Shown: one piece after another, positions 33,777 through 42,101 of the stretch
How the letters are laid out: every line of letters starts with the position of its first letter
Numbering within the stretch: the first letter of the stretch is position 1
Assembly (NCBI GenBank): GCA_002021875.1
Contig: CP018627.1
Location: 6,882,001-6,946,000 of the forward strand
Direction: 5' to 3'
Length of the DNA stretch: 64,000 bases
Origin: Streptomyces hygroscopicus
Lineage (GTDB): Bacteria > Actinomycetota > Actinomycetes > Streptomycetales > Streptomycetaceae
Position numbers and translations under genes: made by a program
The notes under the pieces: generated by a model
What the model was told of the DNA's origin: nothing
Databases searched by the model: none
Seen by the model: the letters and a program-made list of their open reading frames with translations, nothing else

Positions 33777-33850
33777 TGGAGCGGGTGACGGGAATCGAAC
33801 CCGCGCTCTGAGCTTGGGAAGCTCATGTTCTACCATTAAACTACACCCGC
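33777..33850 (-). tRNA. tRNA-Gly (anticodon CCC)
   Basis: Read from 33850 down, the acceptor stem GCGGGTG pairs with CACCCGC. A D arm with GTTTAATGGTAGAAC follows, then an anticodon stem TGAGC/GCTCA enclosing TTCCCAA (anticodon CCC), a short variable loop, T arm GCGGGTTCGATTCCCGT and an encoded TCCA end. All stems pair. It reads GGG glycine codons. Its 3' half has served as an integration site: two partial copies lie to the left at 32659 and 25876. Confidence 0.97.
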
Positions 33851-34123
33851 GAGGGGCGCCTGATCTCGGCGCCGCATCGTCGGACACTTTACCCCATGGC
33901 TGACCCCAGGCGCATTCGTCGTGGGGTTTTCGTGCTGTTCGGGGTGGATTCTGGGGTGTTTTGGGGTGGAATTCTGAGGTGTGGGCGGGGTGGAAGCGGC
34001 TGTTGGGGTGCGGGAGTTGGGCGTACGGTGGGAGTGCGGAGTGCCGCGTGGAGCGGTGCGTGGTTGATCCCCTAATGTGGCTTTTGTCGTCCACGCCGTC
34101 CACGTTCTTGGGGAAGGGACTCA

Positions 34124-34288
34124 ATGGAGCGCACCGTCGTCCGTTGTGCTGAAGGGCACGTATTCAGCACCGCCTCGTTCCCGATGCAGCACCTCACCGT
34201 CGACCGCATTGGTCCCGGCCGGTTGCTGCGGTGTCCGCGTTGCGCCCGGCTCCGGCACGCTGTGCCGGTGGGTGCCGAGAAGCGGTAA
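34124..34288 (+). CDS. 54-residue zinc-ribbon protein
   Basis: A short frame (MERTVVRCAEGHVFSTASFP, then MQHLTVDRIGPGRLLRCPRC) with one Cys-x4-His (CAEGH) and a CPRC knuckle, enough for one zinc ion. GGGAAGGGA lies upstream of the ATG. It sits between the tRNA and dcd in the same direction as dcd. I recall similar tiny zinc-ribbon proteins in streptomycetes, function unknown. Confidence 0.7.
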   Translation: MERTVVRCAEGHVFSTASFPMQHLTVDRIGPGRLLRCPRCARLRHAVPVGAEKR

Positions 34289-34380
34289 GCGGTAGCCGAT
34301 GAAGCCGCAGGGTGCGGGCCCGGTCCGGTGGGGCCGGGCCTGTGCCGTGGGGGTGGGTCCGATGTGCGTATCCTCTTCGG

Positions 34381-34956
34381 GTGCTTCTCTCAGACAAGGA
34401 CATCCGGGCCGAGATCGACGCCGGACGGGTGCGGATTGATCCGTATGACCCGGCGATGGTGCAGCCGTCGAGTATCGATGTACGGCTGGACCGGTTCTTC
34501 CGGGTGTTCGAGAACCACCGCTATCCCCATATCGACCCGGCGGTGGAGCAGCCCGATCTGACGCGGCTCGTGGAGCCCGAGGGCGAGGACGCGTTCATCC
34601 TGCATCCCGGGGAGTTCGTGCTCGCCTCGACGTACGAGGTCGTATCGCTCCCCGACGACATCGCCTCGCGGCTCGAGGGGAAGTCGAGTCTGGGGCGGCT
34701 GGGGCTGCTGACGCACTCCACGGCGGGGTTCATCGACCCGGGGTTCTCCGGGCATGTCACGCTCGAGCTGTCGAATGTCGCGACGTTGCCGATCAAGCTG
34801 TGGCCGGGGATGAAGATCGGGCAGCTGTGCATGTTCCGGCTGACCTCGCCCGCCGAGCATCCTTACGGCTCTGCCCATTACGGCTCCCGCTATCAGGGGC
34901 AGCGCGGGCCGACGCCCTCGCGGTCGTTCCAGCGCTTCCATCGGACGAAGGTGTGA
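34381..34956 (+). CDS. dcd: dCTP deaminase
   Basis: A 191-residue enzyme of the dUTPase-like trimeric fold, starting at GTG ([20 protein letters not shown]). Conserved segments are [20 protein letters not shown], the substrate loop [20 protein letters not shown] (with the catalytic Glu region and SSxGR triphosphate contacts) and [14 protein letters not shown]. It deaminates dCTP to dUTP for thymidylate synthesis; actinobacterial members may also hydrolyse dUTP to dUMP. The phosphoribosyltransferase gene follows after 5 bp, so the two are co-transcribed. Confidence 0.96.
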   Translation: MLLSDKDIRAEIDAGRVRIDPYDPAMVQPSSIDVRLDRFFRVFENHRYPHIDPAVEQPDLTRLVEPEGEDAFILHPGEFVLASTYEVVSLPDDIASRLEGKSSLGRLGLLTHSTAGFIDPGFSGHVTLELSNVATLPIKLWPGMKIGQLCMFRLTSPAEHPYGSAHYGSRYQGQRGPTPSRSFQRFHRTKV

Positions 34957-34961
34957 GTGGC

Positions 34962-35459
34962 ATGGGTGAGCAGCGGGAGAACCTTACGTACGAGCGGTTC
35001 GGGGTCGCGGTCCGCGAACTGGCGGAGAAGATCGCCGAGGATGGGTACGAGCCCGACATCGTGCTCTCCATAGCCCGTGGCGGAGTCTTCGTGGCCGGCG
35101 GGCTGGCGTACGCGCTCGACTGCAAGAACATCCACCTGGTGAACGTGGAGTTCTACACGGGCGTGGGGACCACCCTCGACATGCCCGTGATGCTCGCGCC
35201 CGTGCCCAACGCGATCGACTTCTCCGACAAGAAGGTGCTGATCGCCGATGATGTGGCGGACACCGGCAAGACGCTGAAGCTGGTCCGTGACTTCTGCCTC
35301 GGCTCGGTCGCCGAGGTGCGCAGCGCGGTGATCTACGAGAAGCCGCAGTCGCTGGTGAAGTGCGAGTACATCTGGAAGCGCACCGATCAGTGGATCAACT
35401 TCCCGTGGAGCGTCGAACCGCCCGTCGTGCGGCGGGAGGGGCAGGTACGGGACGCCTGA
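34962..35459 (+). CDS. Purine-type phosphoribosyltransferase
   Basis: A 165-residue PRT-fold protein. The PRPP-binding motif VLIADDVADTGKTLKLV is complete (two acidic residues, then the phosphate loop), and an upstream PPi loop reads VLSIARGGVFVAGGLAYALD. Family members salvage guanine, xanthine or hypoxanthine. The hood that sets base specificity cannot be read by eye. ATG 34962 lies just after the dcd stop; a GTG at 34953 overlapping dcd is an alternative. A bidirectional hairpin closes the operon at 35571. Confidence 0.88.
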   Translation: MGEQRENLTYERFGVAVRELAEKIAEDGYEPDIVLSIARGGVFVAGGLAYALDCKNIHLVNVEFYTGVGTTLDMPVMLAPVPNAIDFSDKKVLIADDVADTGKTLKLVRDFCLGSVAEVRSAVIYEKPQSLVKCEYIWKRTDQWINFPWSVEPPVVRREGQVRDA

Positions 35460-35570
35460 CGGGGCGGGACGCACTGAGCGGGGCGATGGGGGGCGGGAAG
35501 CCTCTGAAGGGTGCTGGACGCCTTACGGGTGCACTGGTGCCAAGCCCGTGAGATCGCGCAGGACATGAGG

Positions 35571-35596
35571 AAGGGGCCCGCCGGTGCGGGCCCCTT
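35571..35596. terminator. Bidirectional terminator between dcd operon and Yip1 gene
   Basis: AAGGGGCCCGC (35571-35581) pairs perfectly with GCGGGCCCCTT (35586-35596) around a CGGT tetraloop, between converging genes. It can stop transcripts from either side. Confidence 0.85.
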
Positions 35597-35621
35597 GGTC
35601 GTGCGGAATGCGGTGGCTGCC

Positions 35622-36575
35622 TTACAGCGTCCCCAGCTTCAGCAGGCTCAGCAGGGCGATCAGCTGGAGCGCCGACGCGCCCAGCGCCTTCTGCCACGGC
35701 AGGTCGTGCGACTTGCCCACCATCGTGGTGAAGAGGGCGCCCGCGGTCAGCCAGGTCAGCCAGCCCACCACCTTCACCAGTGAGTTGTCACCGCCCAGGA
35801 AGAGCGCGAACACCAGCCGCGGCGCGTCCGTGATCGACATGATCAGCATCGACAGACCGATGGTCGGTGCCCAGGTGCCGTCGCCGCCCAACTGGCGGGC
35901 GAGGGTGTGGGTGACGGCGCCCAGGATCAGTGCGCTGATCACCATGGCGACGCCCGCGGTGAGCACCCACGGGATGCTGTTGGCCATAGGGGCGTTGAGA
36001 ACGTCCTCACGGGCGTCGTCGAAGCCGAAGACCGCCAGCAGACCGTAGACGAAGGTCACGATCAGCGCCGGGCCCCACACCGCGTAGTCCCGCATCTGCC
36101 AGAAGGTGGCCGACGGGCGCAGCACGATGCCGCTCAGCAGCTGCTGCCAGTGCAGCCGGGGGCCGGAGGGCGGGGCGGTGGAGGAGCCGGCGCGGTACGT
36201 CTGCCCGCCGTAGCCGTCGTCGTACGAACCGGGGGCCTGGCCGTACGGGTCGTACGCGTCGGGCGCCTCGCCGACGCTGAACTGCTGTGTATGGCCCGCG
36301 TTGTTGTCGGCGTACCCGCCGCCCTGTCCGTACGGTCTCTGCCCCTGGCCATGGCCTCCGTGCCCGGGACCAGGGCCGTGCCCGGGGCCGTAGTGCGGGT
36401 CCTGGCCGCCGAAGTACTCCGGCTCTCCCTGTGAGGGGGGCTGCTGCCACTGCGGCGGCTGCTGACCGCCGTACGGCTCCTGCTGTCCGTACGGCGACTG
36501 CGGCGGCCGCTGCCGCTGCCCTTGTTGCGCGGAGTGGGAGTCCCGTCCGCGTCCGATCCTGAATCCAGCCACCAT
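35622..36575 (-). CDS. Yip1-family membrane protein with Gln/Gly/Pro-rich N-terminus
   Basis: A 317-residue protein. Residues 1-130 are low-complexity repeats of Gly, Gln, Pro, Tyr and His (PYGQQEPYGGQQPPQWQQPP). Residues 135-317 form a Yip1-like bundle of five transmembrane helices (FWQMRDYAVWGPALIVTFVY, then PWVLTAGVAMVISALILGAV). The function of bacterial Yip1 proteins is not established; envelope or membrane-shaping roles are guessed. ATG 36575 (or the next-codon GTG) is chosen as the last start before the repeat region. No clear ribosome site is visible. Confidence 0.82.
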   Translation of the reverse strand: MVAGFRIGRGRDSHSAQQGQRQRPPQSPYGQQEPYGGQQPPQWQQPPSQGEPEYFGGQDPHYGPGHGPGPGHGGHGQGQRPYGQGGGYADNNAGHTQQFSVGEAPDAYDPYGQAPGSYDDGYGGQTYRAGSSTAPPSGPRLHWQQLLSGIVLRPSATFWQMRDYAVWGPALIVTFVYGLLAVFGFDDAREDVLNAPMANSIPWVLTAGVAMVISALILGAVTHTLARQLGGDGTWAPTIGLSMLIMSITDAPRLVFALFLGGDNSLVKVVGWLTWLTAGALFTTMVGKSHDLPWQKALGASALQLIALLSLLKLGTL

Positions 36576-36762
36576 TCGAACGTACCCGGTCGTAGCGGGC
36601 CGGGCGCGGGAGCTGTGTGGCGGACCGGGCTTTGCGGCCGAGCTGTGACATCCCTTAGGGGGTCCCTTATGGGTTTTCCCCCGGTGGTTCCTGAGGGTAT
36701 CTGGTGTACCCGTCCGGTGTTCCCCCGGCGTTCGCCCGCCCTCGCTCCCCCGGCAAGCCGAC

Positions 36763-38406
36763 CTAGTCCGCGTCCGCCCCGAACGGCTTGCTGCTGAAGG
36801 CCGTCTTGTCCGCCTTACCGTCCGTGATCCACCACCACTCGGGACGTTCGCCGTACCGCGAGAAGGCCAGACCGGGGCCCCACGCCAGGACGACCTCGTC
36901 CTTACCGTCATGATCGAAGTCCGCGACGTCGTAGAGCCGGGCCGCGCGCTCGCCCTTACGGATCGTCTTGCCGTCCACGACGGAAGGTGCCGCGCGGGTC
37001 AGGACGTGACGCCCGGTGACGCGGGTCGTGGCGGTGTGGGAGGCGCGGCGCAGGGTGAGCAGCTCGACGCCGCCCCGGCCGAGCGAGACGGCCAGCTCAT
37101 CGGTGCCGTCACCGTCGGTGTCGGCGGCGGCCAGCTTGCCCGACATCCCCGGCATCTTGAGGGGGCGTGGTTCTAGAGGGCGCGGATCGGCATGCCCCGG
37201 CTGCGCCGTCCGCTTGTAGTAGACGCTCACCGTCTTACCGATGTCCGGCCGCTCCGTCTCGCCGCCCGGCTCGTCGTTGCGGGTGCCGCTGTCGCCGACC
37301 GCGACATCGCGGCGGCCGTCGCCGTCGAAGTCGCCGAACGTGATCGCGTTGCCCTCGCGCAGTCTGCGGCCCTCTGTGCCGAGGCCGTGGGATCCGGCGG
37401 CGAGGAGGGTGGAGCCGGACTGGTCGTTGTCGTTGACCGCGTGCACCACCAGATCGGTGGCGCGGTGGCCGTCGGCGGCGTGGGTGCCGGTGCCGGTGCC
37501 GTGGGCGGTGTCGCTGTCGGAGTCGGTGTCGTCGGCGATGGTGTCGTCGGCGATGGTGTCGGCGATGAGATCGCCGATCTCGCCGTGGCCGTCCAGCGGG
37601 CTCGCGTACGGGACGGTCCGGGCGGCCTTGCCCGCCCGGTTGAACGGCCCGTACAGCACCAGCAGCGAACGGCGGTCCTCGCGGATCAGGGCCAGGTCGT
37701 GGTGGCCGTCGCCGTCGAAGTCGCCGACGGTCGGGCGCTGGGCGTCCACGCCGTCGTCCGGGCCGGTCAGCTGGACGCGGGCGGCCGAGCGGGTCCTCTG
37801 AGGGCCGCCGGGGCCGCCCCAGGAGATGTAGGGGACGGTCCGGACGGTGGCCTGGGTGCGCTCCGTCTCGCGTTCGCCGAGGGCCTCGCCCGCCGTGGTG
37901 GTGACGTCGGCGTAGCCGTCGCCGTCGAGGTCGGCCGTGGCCACCTCGGTCGCGCCCGCGACGGTGACGTCCTGGGACGGCAGGCCGAGGTCGCGGTGGC
38001 GCAGCACGGTGCGGGTGGCGGGATTCAGCCCGTGGGACGAGCCGTGGACGAAGGCGATCCGGCTGGGCAGGCCGCCTTTGCCGGACGGGACGGGGAGCCG
38101 CAGATCGGGATAGCCGTCGCCGTTGACGTCATCCGGCAGCCGGCTGCCCTTCCCGTGAGGGACGGGCGCGGTGGCGGTGGGGGTGATGACGGACCCGCTG
38201 GCGGGGGAGGAGCCGTCGCGCCCGCCCTGTGCGTCGCCGTCGCCGGGGCCGCAGGCGGTCAGCAGCAGCGCCAGGCAGGCCGTACCTGCGGCGATGGGTG
38301 CGGCGATGGATGCGGTGGGGACGCGGAGGAGGGCGCGGAGGAGGGTGCGGCGTCGGGGGCCCGGGACGCTGCCGGGTGGTGCGGTGGGGGGAGGTGCGGG
38401 CGTCAT
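36763..38406 (-). CDS. FG-GAP/VCBS-repeat lipoprotein
   Basis: A 547-residue predicted lipoprotein. A long N-terminal extension leads to a hydrophobic signal and lipobox LLTAC (Cys about 52). The mature part carries about seven FG-GAP repeats with DxDGDG calcium loops (DVNGDGYPDLRL, ADLDGDGYADV, GDFDGDGHHDL, GDFDGDGRRDV, ADTDGDGTDEL, ADFDHDGKDEV), enough for a complete beta-propeller. An acidic insert of repeated IADDT/SDSD separates blades near residue 270. It probably binds ligands at the cell surface; no catalytic residues are apparent. It diverges from the SpoIIE-type regulator. Confidence 0.88.
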   Translation of the reverse strand: MTPAPPPTAPPGSVPGPRRRTLLRALLRVPTASIAAPIAAGTACLALLLTACGPGDGDAQGGRDGSSPASGSVITPTATAPVPHGKGSRLPDDVNGDGYPDLRLPVPSGKGGLPSRIAFVHGSSHGLNPATRTVLRHRDLGLPSQDVTVAGATEVATADLDGDGYADVTTTAGEALGERETERTQATVRTVPYISWGGPGGPQRTRSAARVQLTGPDDGVDAQRPTVGDFDGDGHHDLALIREDRRSLLVLYGPFNRAGKAARTVPYASPLDGHGEIGDLIADTIADDTIADDTDSDSDTAHGTGTGTHAADGHRATDLVVHAVNDNDQSGSTLLAAGSHGLGTEGRRLREGNAITFGDFDGDGRRDVAVGDSGTRNDEPGGETERPDIGKTVSVYYKRTAQPGHADPRPLEPRPLKMPGMSGKLAAADTDGDGTDELAVSLGRGGVELLTLRRASHTATTRVTGRHVLTRAAPSVVDGKTIRKGERAARLYDVADFDHDGKDEVVLAWGPGLAFSRYGERPEWWWITDGKADKTAFSSKPFGADAD

Positions 38407-38787
38407 CGGGCCACCTCAACCCATCAGGGTGGCTGAGGCCAAGGGGCGCGGCACTTCGTTACGAGGGTGATGCCTGGCGTTTCGTCCTCGTCCGCTCACT
38501 GGTTGTGCCCGAGGACGCGGGACCGATCAGTCCGTTTGGCTGTAAAGATGACCTTTGGAGCACAAGGTCTGTCCAGGACATTTACCTATGCGCCGTCGGG
38601 CATGATCCTGTAGGGAATTCGTAACGTCGTTGTGAGAAGGGATACTTCACGGCCAGTATCGGTAGTCGGTCGACGCGGAACTTCAACGCGGAAAAGCGGG
38701 GGCAATCATGTGCTTAACGCACGGTGTGCGGGTGACGGGTGAAGCGGCGAGACCGGCGAAAGAGGGCTCGGGCGGGGTGTAGTCGCG
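38407..38787. other. 381-bp divergent promoter region
   Basis: It separates the FG-GAP lipoprotein from the large SpoIIE-type gene. No gene is seen. Locally AT-richer runs (for example around 38540-38560 and 38610-38650) may hold promoters, but no consensus is clear enough to name. Confidence 0.4.
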
Positions 38788-41700
38788 ATGTCGGACGGGA
38801 GCGCTCGGCGCCCGGCGGCGGACGCCGCTCGCCCGCCGCTGAGCGAGGGTGCTAGAAATAACGACATGGCCGGACTTTTCGGTCGACCACGGGTTCCGCT
38901 GGCCCGCACGATGAACGACTGGCGCCCACGGGGTCGGCGTGAGGGGCCCCGCTCGGCGTGGGAACGACGTGGGCGGCGCGTTCAGCAGGACCAGCAGGGT
39001 CAGCGAGATCAGCGCGATCAATCCGATCCGCAGGGCTCGCCGGATCCCCATGACCACTGGGATCCGCGGGGTCGGCAGGACGCGTACGCCCAGCGGGGCC
39101 CGCAGGAGCGGTCGCCGGTGCGCATCGGCCGGACCGGCGGCGGATCCGGTCCCGGCTCCGGCCACGGCACCGCCCACGGCCGCGGCTACGGGCGGCCCCG
39201 CCGGAACCCGGTGCGCGGCGTGCGCACCGTGGCCGGCCAGGTCTTCGTTCTGCAGGTGGGGGTCGTGCTGCTGCTGGTCGTCGCCGCCGTGGTGGCGCTC
39301 GTCCTGCAGTCCCGCTACGACAGCGAGCGGGAGGCCCGTAACCGCTCCATGGCGGTCGCCGAGAGCTTCGCGAGCGCGCCGGGCATGGTGAGCACGATCC
39401 GCGGCCCCGATCCGAGCGCCGTGCTGCAGCCGCTCGCCGAGCGCGCCCGTAAGGGCTCCCATGTCGACTTCGTCGTCGTCATGACGCCCCAGGGGATCCG
39501 CTTCACCCACCCCAACCCCGCCCGGATCGGCAAGCACTTCATGGGCAGCATCCGCGCGGCGGCGGAGGGCCGGACGGTCCAGGAGACCTTCACCGGCACG
39601 CTCGGCCTGTCCGTGCGGTCCGTGGTGCCCGTCAAGGACAGCCATGGGAAGGTCGTCGGCCTGGTCGCGGCCGGTATCACGATCAAGAAAGTCAGCGGTG
39701 CGGCCGACCATCAGCTCCCGCTGCTGTTCGGCGCGGCGGCGGCCGCGATGGCGCTCGCCACGGCGGGCACGGCCCTGGTCAGCAGGCGGCTGCGGCGCCA
39801 GACCCACGGGCTGGACCCGGCCGAGATGACGCGGATGTACGAGCACCATGACGCGGTGCTGCACTCGGTGCGCGAGGGTGTGCTGATCGTCGGCGGCGAC
39901 CGGCGGCTGGTGCTCGCCAACGACGAGGCGCGCCGGCTCTTCGATCTGCCGCCGGACGCCGAGGGCCGGCTGGTGTCCGAGCTCGGCTTCGATCCGCACA
40001 CCGCCGCGCTGCTGGTGTCCGGGCGCCCCGCCACCGACGAGGTCCATACGGCGGGTGAGCGGCTGCTGTCCGTCAGCCACCGCCCCACCGACCGCGACGG
40101 CGGCCCGCCCGGCAGCGTCGCCACCCTGCGCGACACCACGGAGCTGCGCGCGCTGTCCGGCAAGGTCGACCTCGCGCGCAACCGGCTCAAGCTGCTGTAC
40201 GACGCGGGCGTCTCCATCGGCACCACGCTGGACGTGGTGCGCACCGCCCAGGAGCTGGCGGAGTACGCGGTGGCCCGGTTCGCCGACTACGTCTCGGTGG
40301 ACCTCGCGGACTCGGTGCTGCGCGGCGAGGAGCCCCCGGACGGAGCGGCGGGCACCGGCGCCCCGGACACGGGCCCGTGGAGCGCTATGGCGGTCGCCGA
40401 CGGCGGCCGTACCGTCCTGCGCCGTACGGCCCTCAGCGGCATCCGCGACGACGGGCCGCTCTACCCCCTCGGCATGCTGATCGAGTTCGGCCCGAGCGCG
40501 CCCCAGGCCCGCGGTTTCCGCAGCGGAGCGGTGACGGTCGAGCCGGTCCTGAGCGACTTCGCCGGGTGGCAGGACCAGGACCCCGAGCACGCCCGGCGGA
40601 TCGTCGACTACGGCATCCACTCGATGATCACGGTCCCGCTGCGAGCCCGGGGCGTCGTCCTGGGCGTGGCCAGTTTCATGCGCGCGGAGAAGCCGGAGCC
40701 CTTCGAGGAGGACGACATCTCCCTCGCCGAGGAGCTGGTCACCCGGGCCGCCGTCAGCATCGACAACGCCCGGCGCTACACCCGTGAGCACACCATGGCG
40801 GTGACCCTGCAGCGCAGCCTGCTGCCCCGGATGCTGCCGGAGCAGAACGCGCTGGATGTGGCGTACCGCTATCTGCCGGCCGAGTCGGGGGTCGGGGGCG
40901 ACTGGTTCGACGTGATCCCGTTGCCGGGGGCGCGGGTGGCGCTGGTGGTGGGCGATGTGGTGGGGCATGGCCTGCACGCGGCGGCGACGATGGGGCGGTT
41001 GCGGACGGCGGTGCACAACTTCTCCACGCTCGACCTCCCGCCCGACGAGATCCTGTCGCACCTCGATGACCTGATCGCCCGGATCGACCAGGACGAGGGC
41101 CCTGGTGGACTCGACGGTGACGGCGGTGGGAGCGAGGGGATCACCGGGGCCACGTGTCTGTACGCGATCTACGATCCGGTGACGCGGCGGTGCACGATGG
41201 CGCGAGCCGGTCATCCGCCGCCCGCGCTGGTGCGTCCGGACGGCTCGGTGGAGTTCCTCGACCTGCCCGCCGGGCCCCCGCTGGGCCTCGGTGGGCTGCC
41301 GTTCGAGACGTCGGAGCTGGACCTGCCCGAGGGCAGCCATCTGGTGCTCTACACGGACGGGCTGATCGAGAAGCGCGACCGGGACATCGACACCGGTCTG
41401 GAGATGCTGCGCGATGCCCTGTCCCACCCCGGCCGGACGCCCGAGGACGCCTGTACGGCCGTGCTGGACGCGCTGCTGCCCGACCGCCCGAGCGATGACA
41501 TCGCGCTGATCGTGGCCCGTACGAGGGTGCTGGAGCCCGGTCTGACGGCCGACTGGGAGGTGGCCTCCGACCCGTCGCAGGTGGCCGCGGTGCGCGCCGC
41601 GGTGGCCCGGAAGCTGGCGGAGTGGGATCTGGGCGATGTCGCGTTCACGACCGAGCTCATCCTCAGCGAGCTGATCACCAACGCGATCCGCTACGCCACC

Positions 41701-41934
41701 GGCCCGATCCGGGTCCGGCTGCTCTGCGACCGCAGCCTGATCTGCGAGGTCTTCGACACCAGCAGCACCTCCCCGCATCTGCGGTACGCGGGGACGACGG
41801 ACGAGGGCGGCCGGGGGCTCTTCCTGGTCTCGCAGTTCGCCGACCGCTGGGGTACCCGCTACACCTCGGACGGCAAGGTCATCTGGACCGAGCAGGCGCT
41901 GCCGCTGTCGAAGAGCGTCAAGGCGCGGTCGTAA
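38788..41934 (+). CDS. Large membrane regulator: Cache-PAS-GAF-SpoIIE phosphatase-HATPase
   Basis: A 1048-residue multidomain protein. A Gln/Asp/Arg-rich cytoplasmic leader (1-150) comes first, then TM helix 152-173, an extracytoplasmic single-Cache sensor (about 180-305), TM helix about 310-330, a PAS domain (about 345-450) and a GAF domain (about 470-640). A SpoIIE/PP2C phosphatase follows (about 660-900; GGDWFDVIPLPGARVALVVG, VGHGLHAAATMGRL, AGHPPPALV, LYTDGLIEKR). Last is an RsbW-like HATPase (about 915-1035; LILSELITNAIRYATG with the N-box Asn, and DEGGRGLFLVSQF). Phosphatase and anti-sigma-type kinase in one chain suggest a self-contained partner switch. The ligand is unknown. Confidence 0.93.
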   Translation: MSDGSARRPAADAARPPLSEGARNNDMAGLFGRPRVPLARTMNDWRPRGRREGPRSAWERRGRRVQQDQQGQRDQRDQSDPQGSPDPHDHWDPRGRQDAYAQRGPQERSPVRIGRTGGGSGPGSGHGTAHGRGYGRPRRNPVRGVRTVAGQVFVLQVGVVLLLVVAAVVALVLQSRYDSEREARNRSMAVAESFASAPGMVSTIRGPDPSAVLQPLAERARKGSHVDFVVVMTPQGIRFTHPNPARIGKHFMGSIRAAAEGRTVQETFTGTLGLSVRSVVPVKDSHGKVVGLVAAGITIKKVSGAADHQLPLLFGAAAAAMALATAGTALVSRRLRRQTHGLDPAEMTRMYEHHDAVLHSVREGVLIVGGDRRLVLANDEARRLFDLPPDAEGRLVSELGFDPHTAALLVSGRPATDEVHTAGERLLSVSHRPTDRDGGPPGSVATLRDTTELRALSGKVDLARNRLKLLYDAGVSIGTTLDVVRTAQELAEYAVARFADYVSVDLADSVLRGEEPPDGAAGTGAPDTGPWSAMAVADGGRTVLRRTALSGIRDDGPLYPLGMLIEFGPSAPQARGFRSGAVTVEPVLSDFAGWQDQDPEHARRIVDYGIHSMITVPLRARGVVLGVASFMRAEKPEPFEEDDISLAEELVTRAAVSIDNARRYTREHTMAVTLQRSLLPRMLPEQNALDVAYRYLPAESGVGGDWFDVIPLPGARVALVVGDVVGHGLHAAATMGRLRTAVHNFSTLDLPPDEILSHLDDLIARIDQDEGPGGLDGDGGGSEGITGATCLYAIYDPVTRRCTMARAGHPPPALVRPDGSVEFLDLPAGPPLGLGGLPFETSELDLPEGSHLVLYTDGLIEKRDRDIDTGLEMLRDALSHPGRTPEDACTAVLDALLPDRPSDDIALIVARTRVLEPGLTADWEVASDPSQVAAVRAAVARKLAEWDLGDVAFTTELILSELITNAIRYATGPIRVRLLCDRSLICEVFDTSSTSPHLRYAGTTDEGGRGLFLVSQFADRWGTRYTSDGKVIWTEQALPLSKSVKARS

Positions 41935-42051
41935 GGGCCGCAGGGCGCTCCAGGGCTCGCATGACAGCCGTAAGGCGCTCACGAGCGCCGTAAGGGCAAC
42001 GCGGCCGCCTACGACTCTCCAGGGCCGCCGTACGGCCCTCAGTACAGCGTG

Positions 42052-42082
42052 AAGCCCGCCCACGGACCCCGTGGGCGGGCTT
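42052..42082. terminator. Bidirectional terminator between SpoIIE-type and Fe-S reductase genes
   Basis: A 14-bp perfect stem (42052-42065 with 42069-42082; arm AAGCCCGCCCACGG) closed by a 3-base loop lies between converging genes. Confidence 0.9.
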
Positions 42083-42101
42083 CGGCGCATCGGTTGCGGC
42101 G

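Noticed and set aside
33851..34123. Possible further tRNA or island boundary to the right of tRNA-Gly
   Set aside because: No second tRNA, no att copy and no integrase trace; the dcd-side genes look like conserved core.
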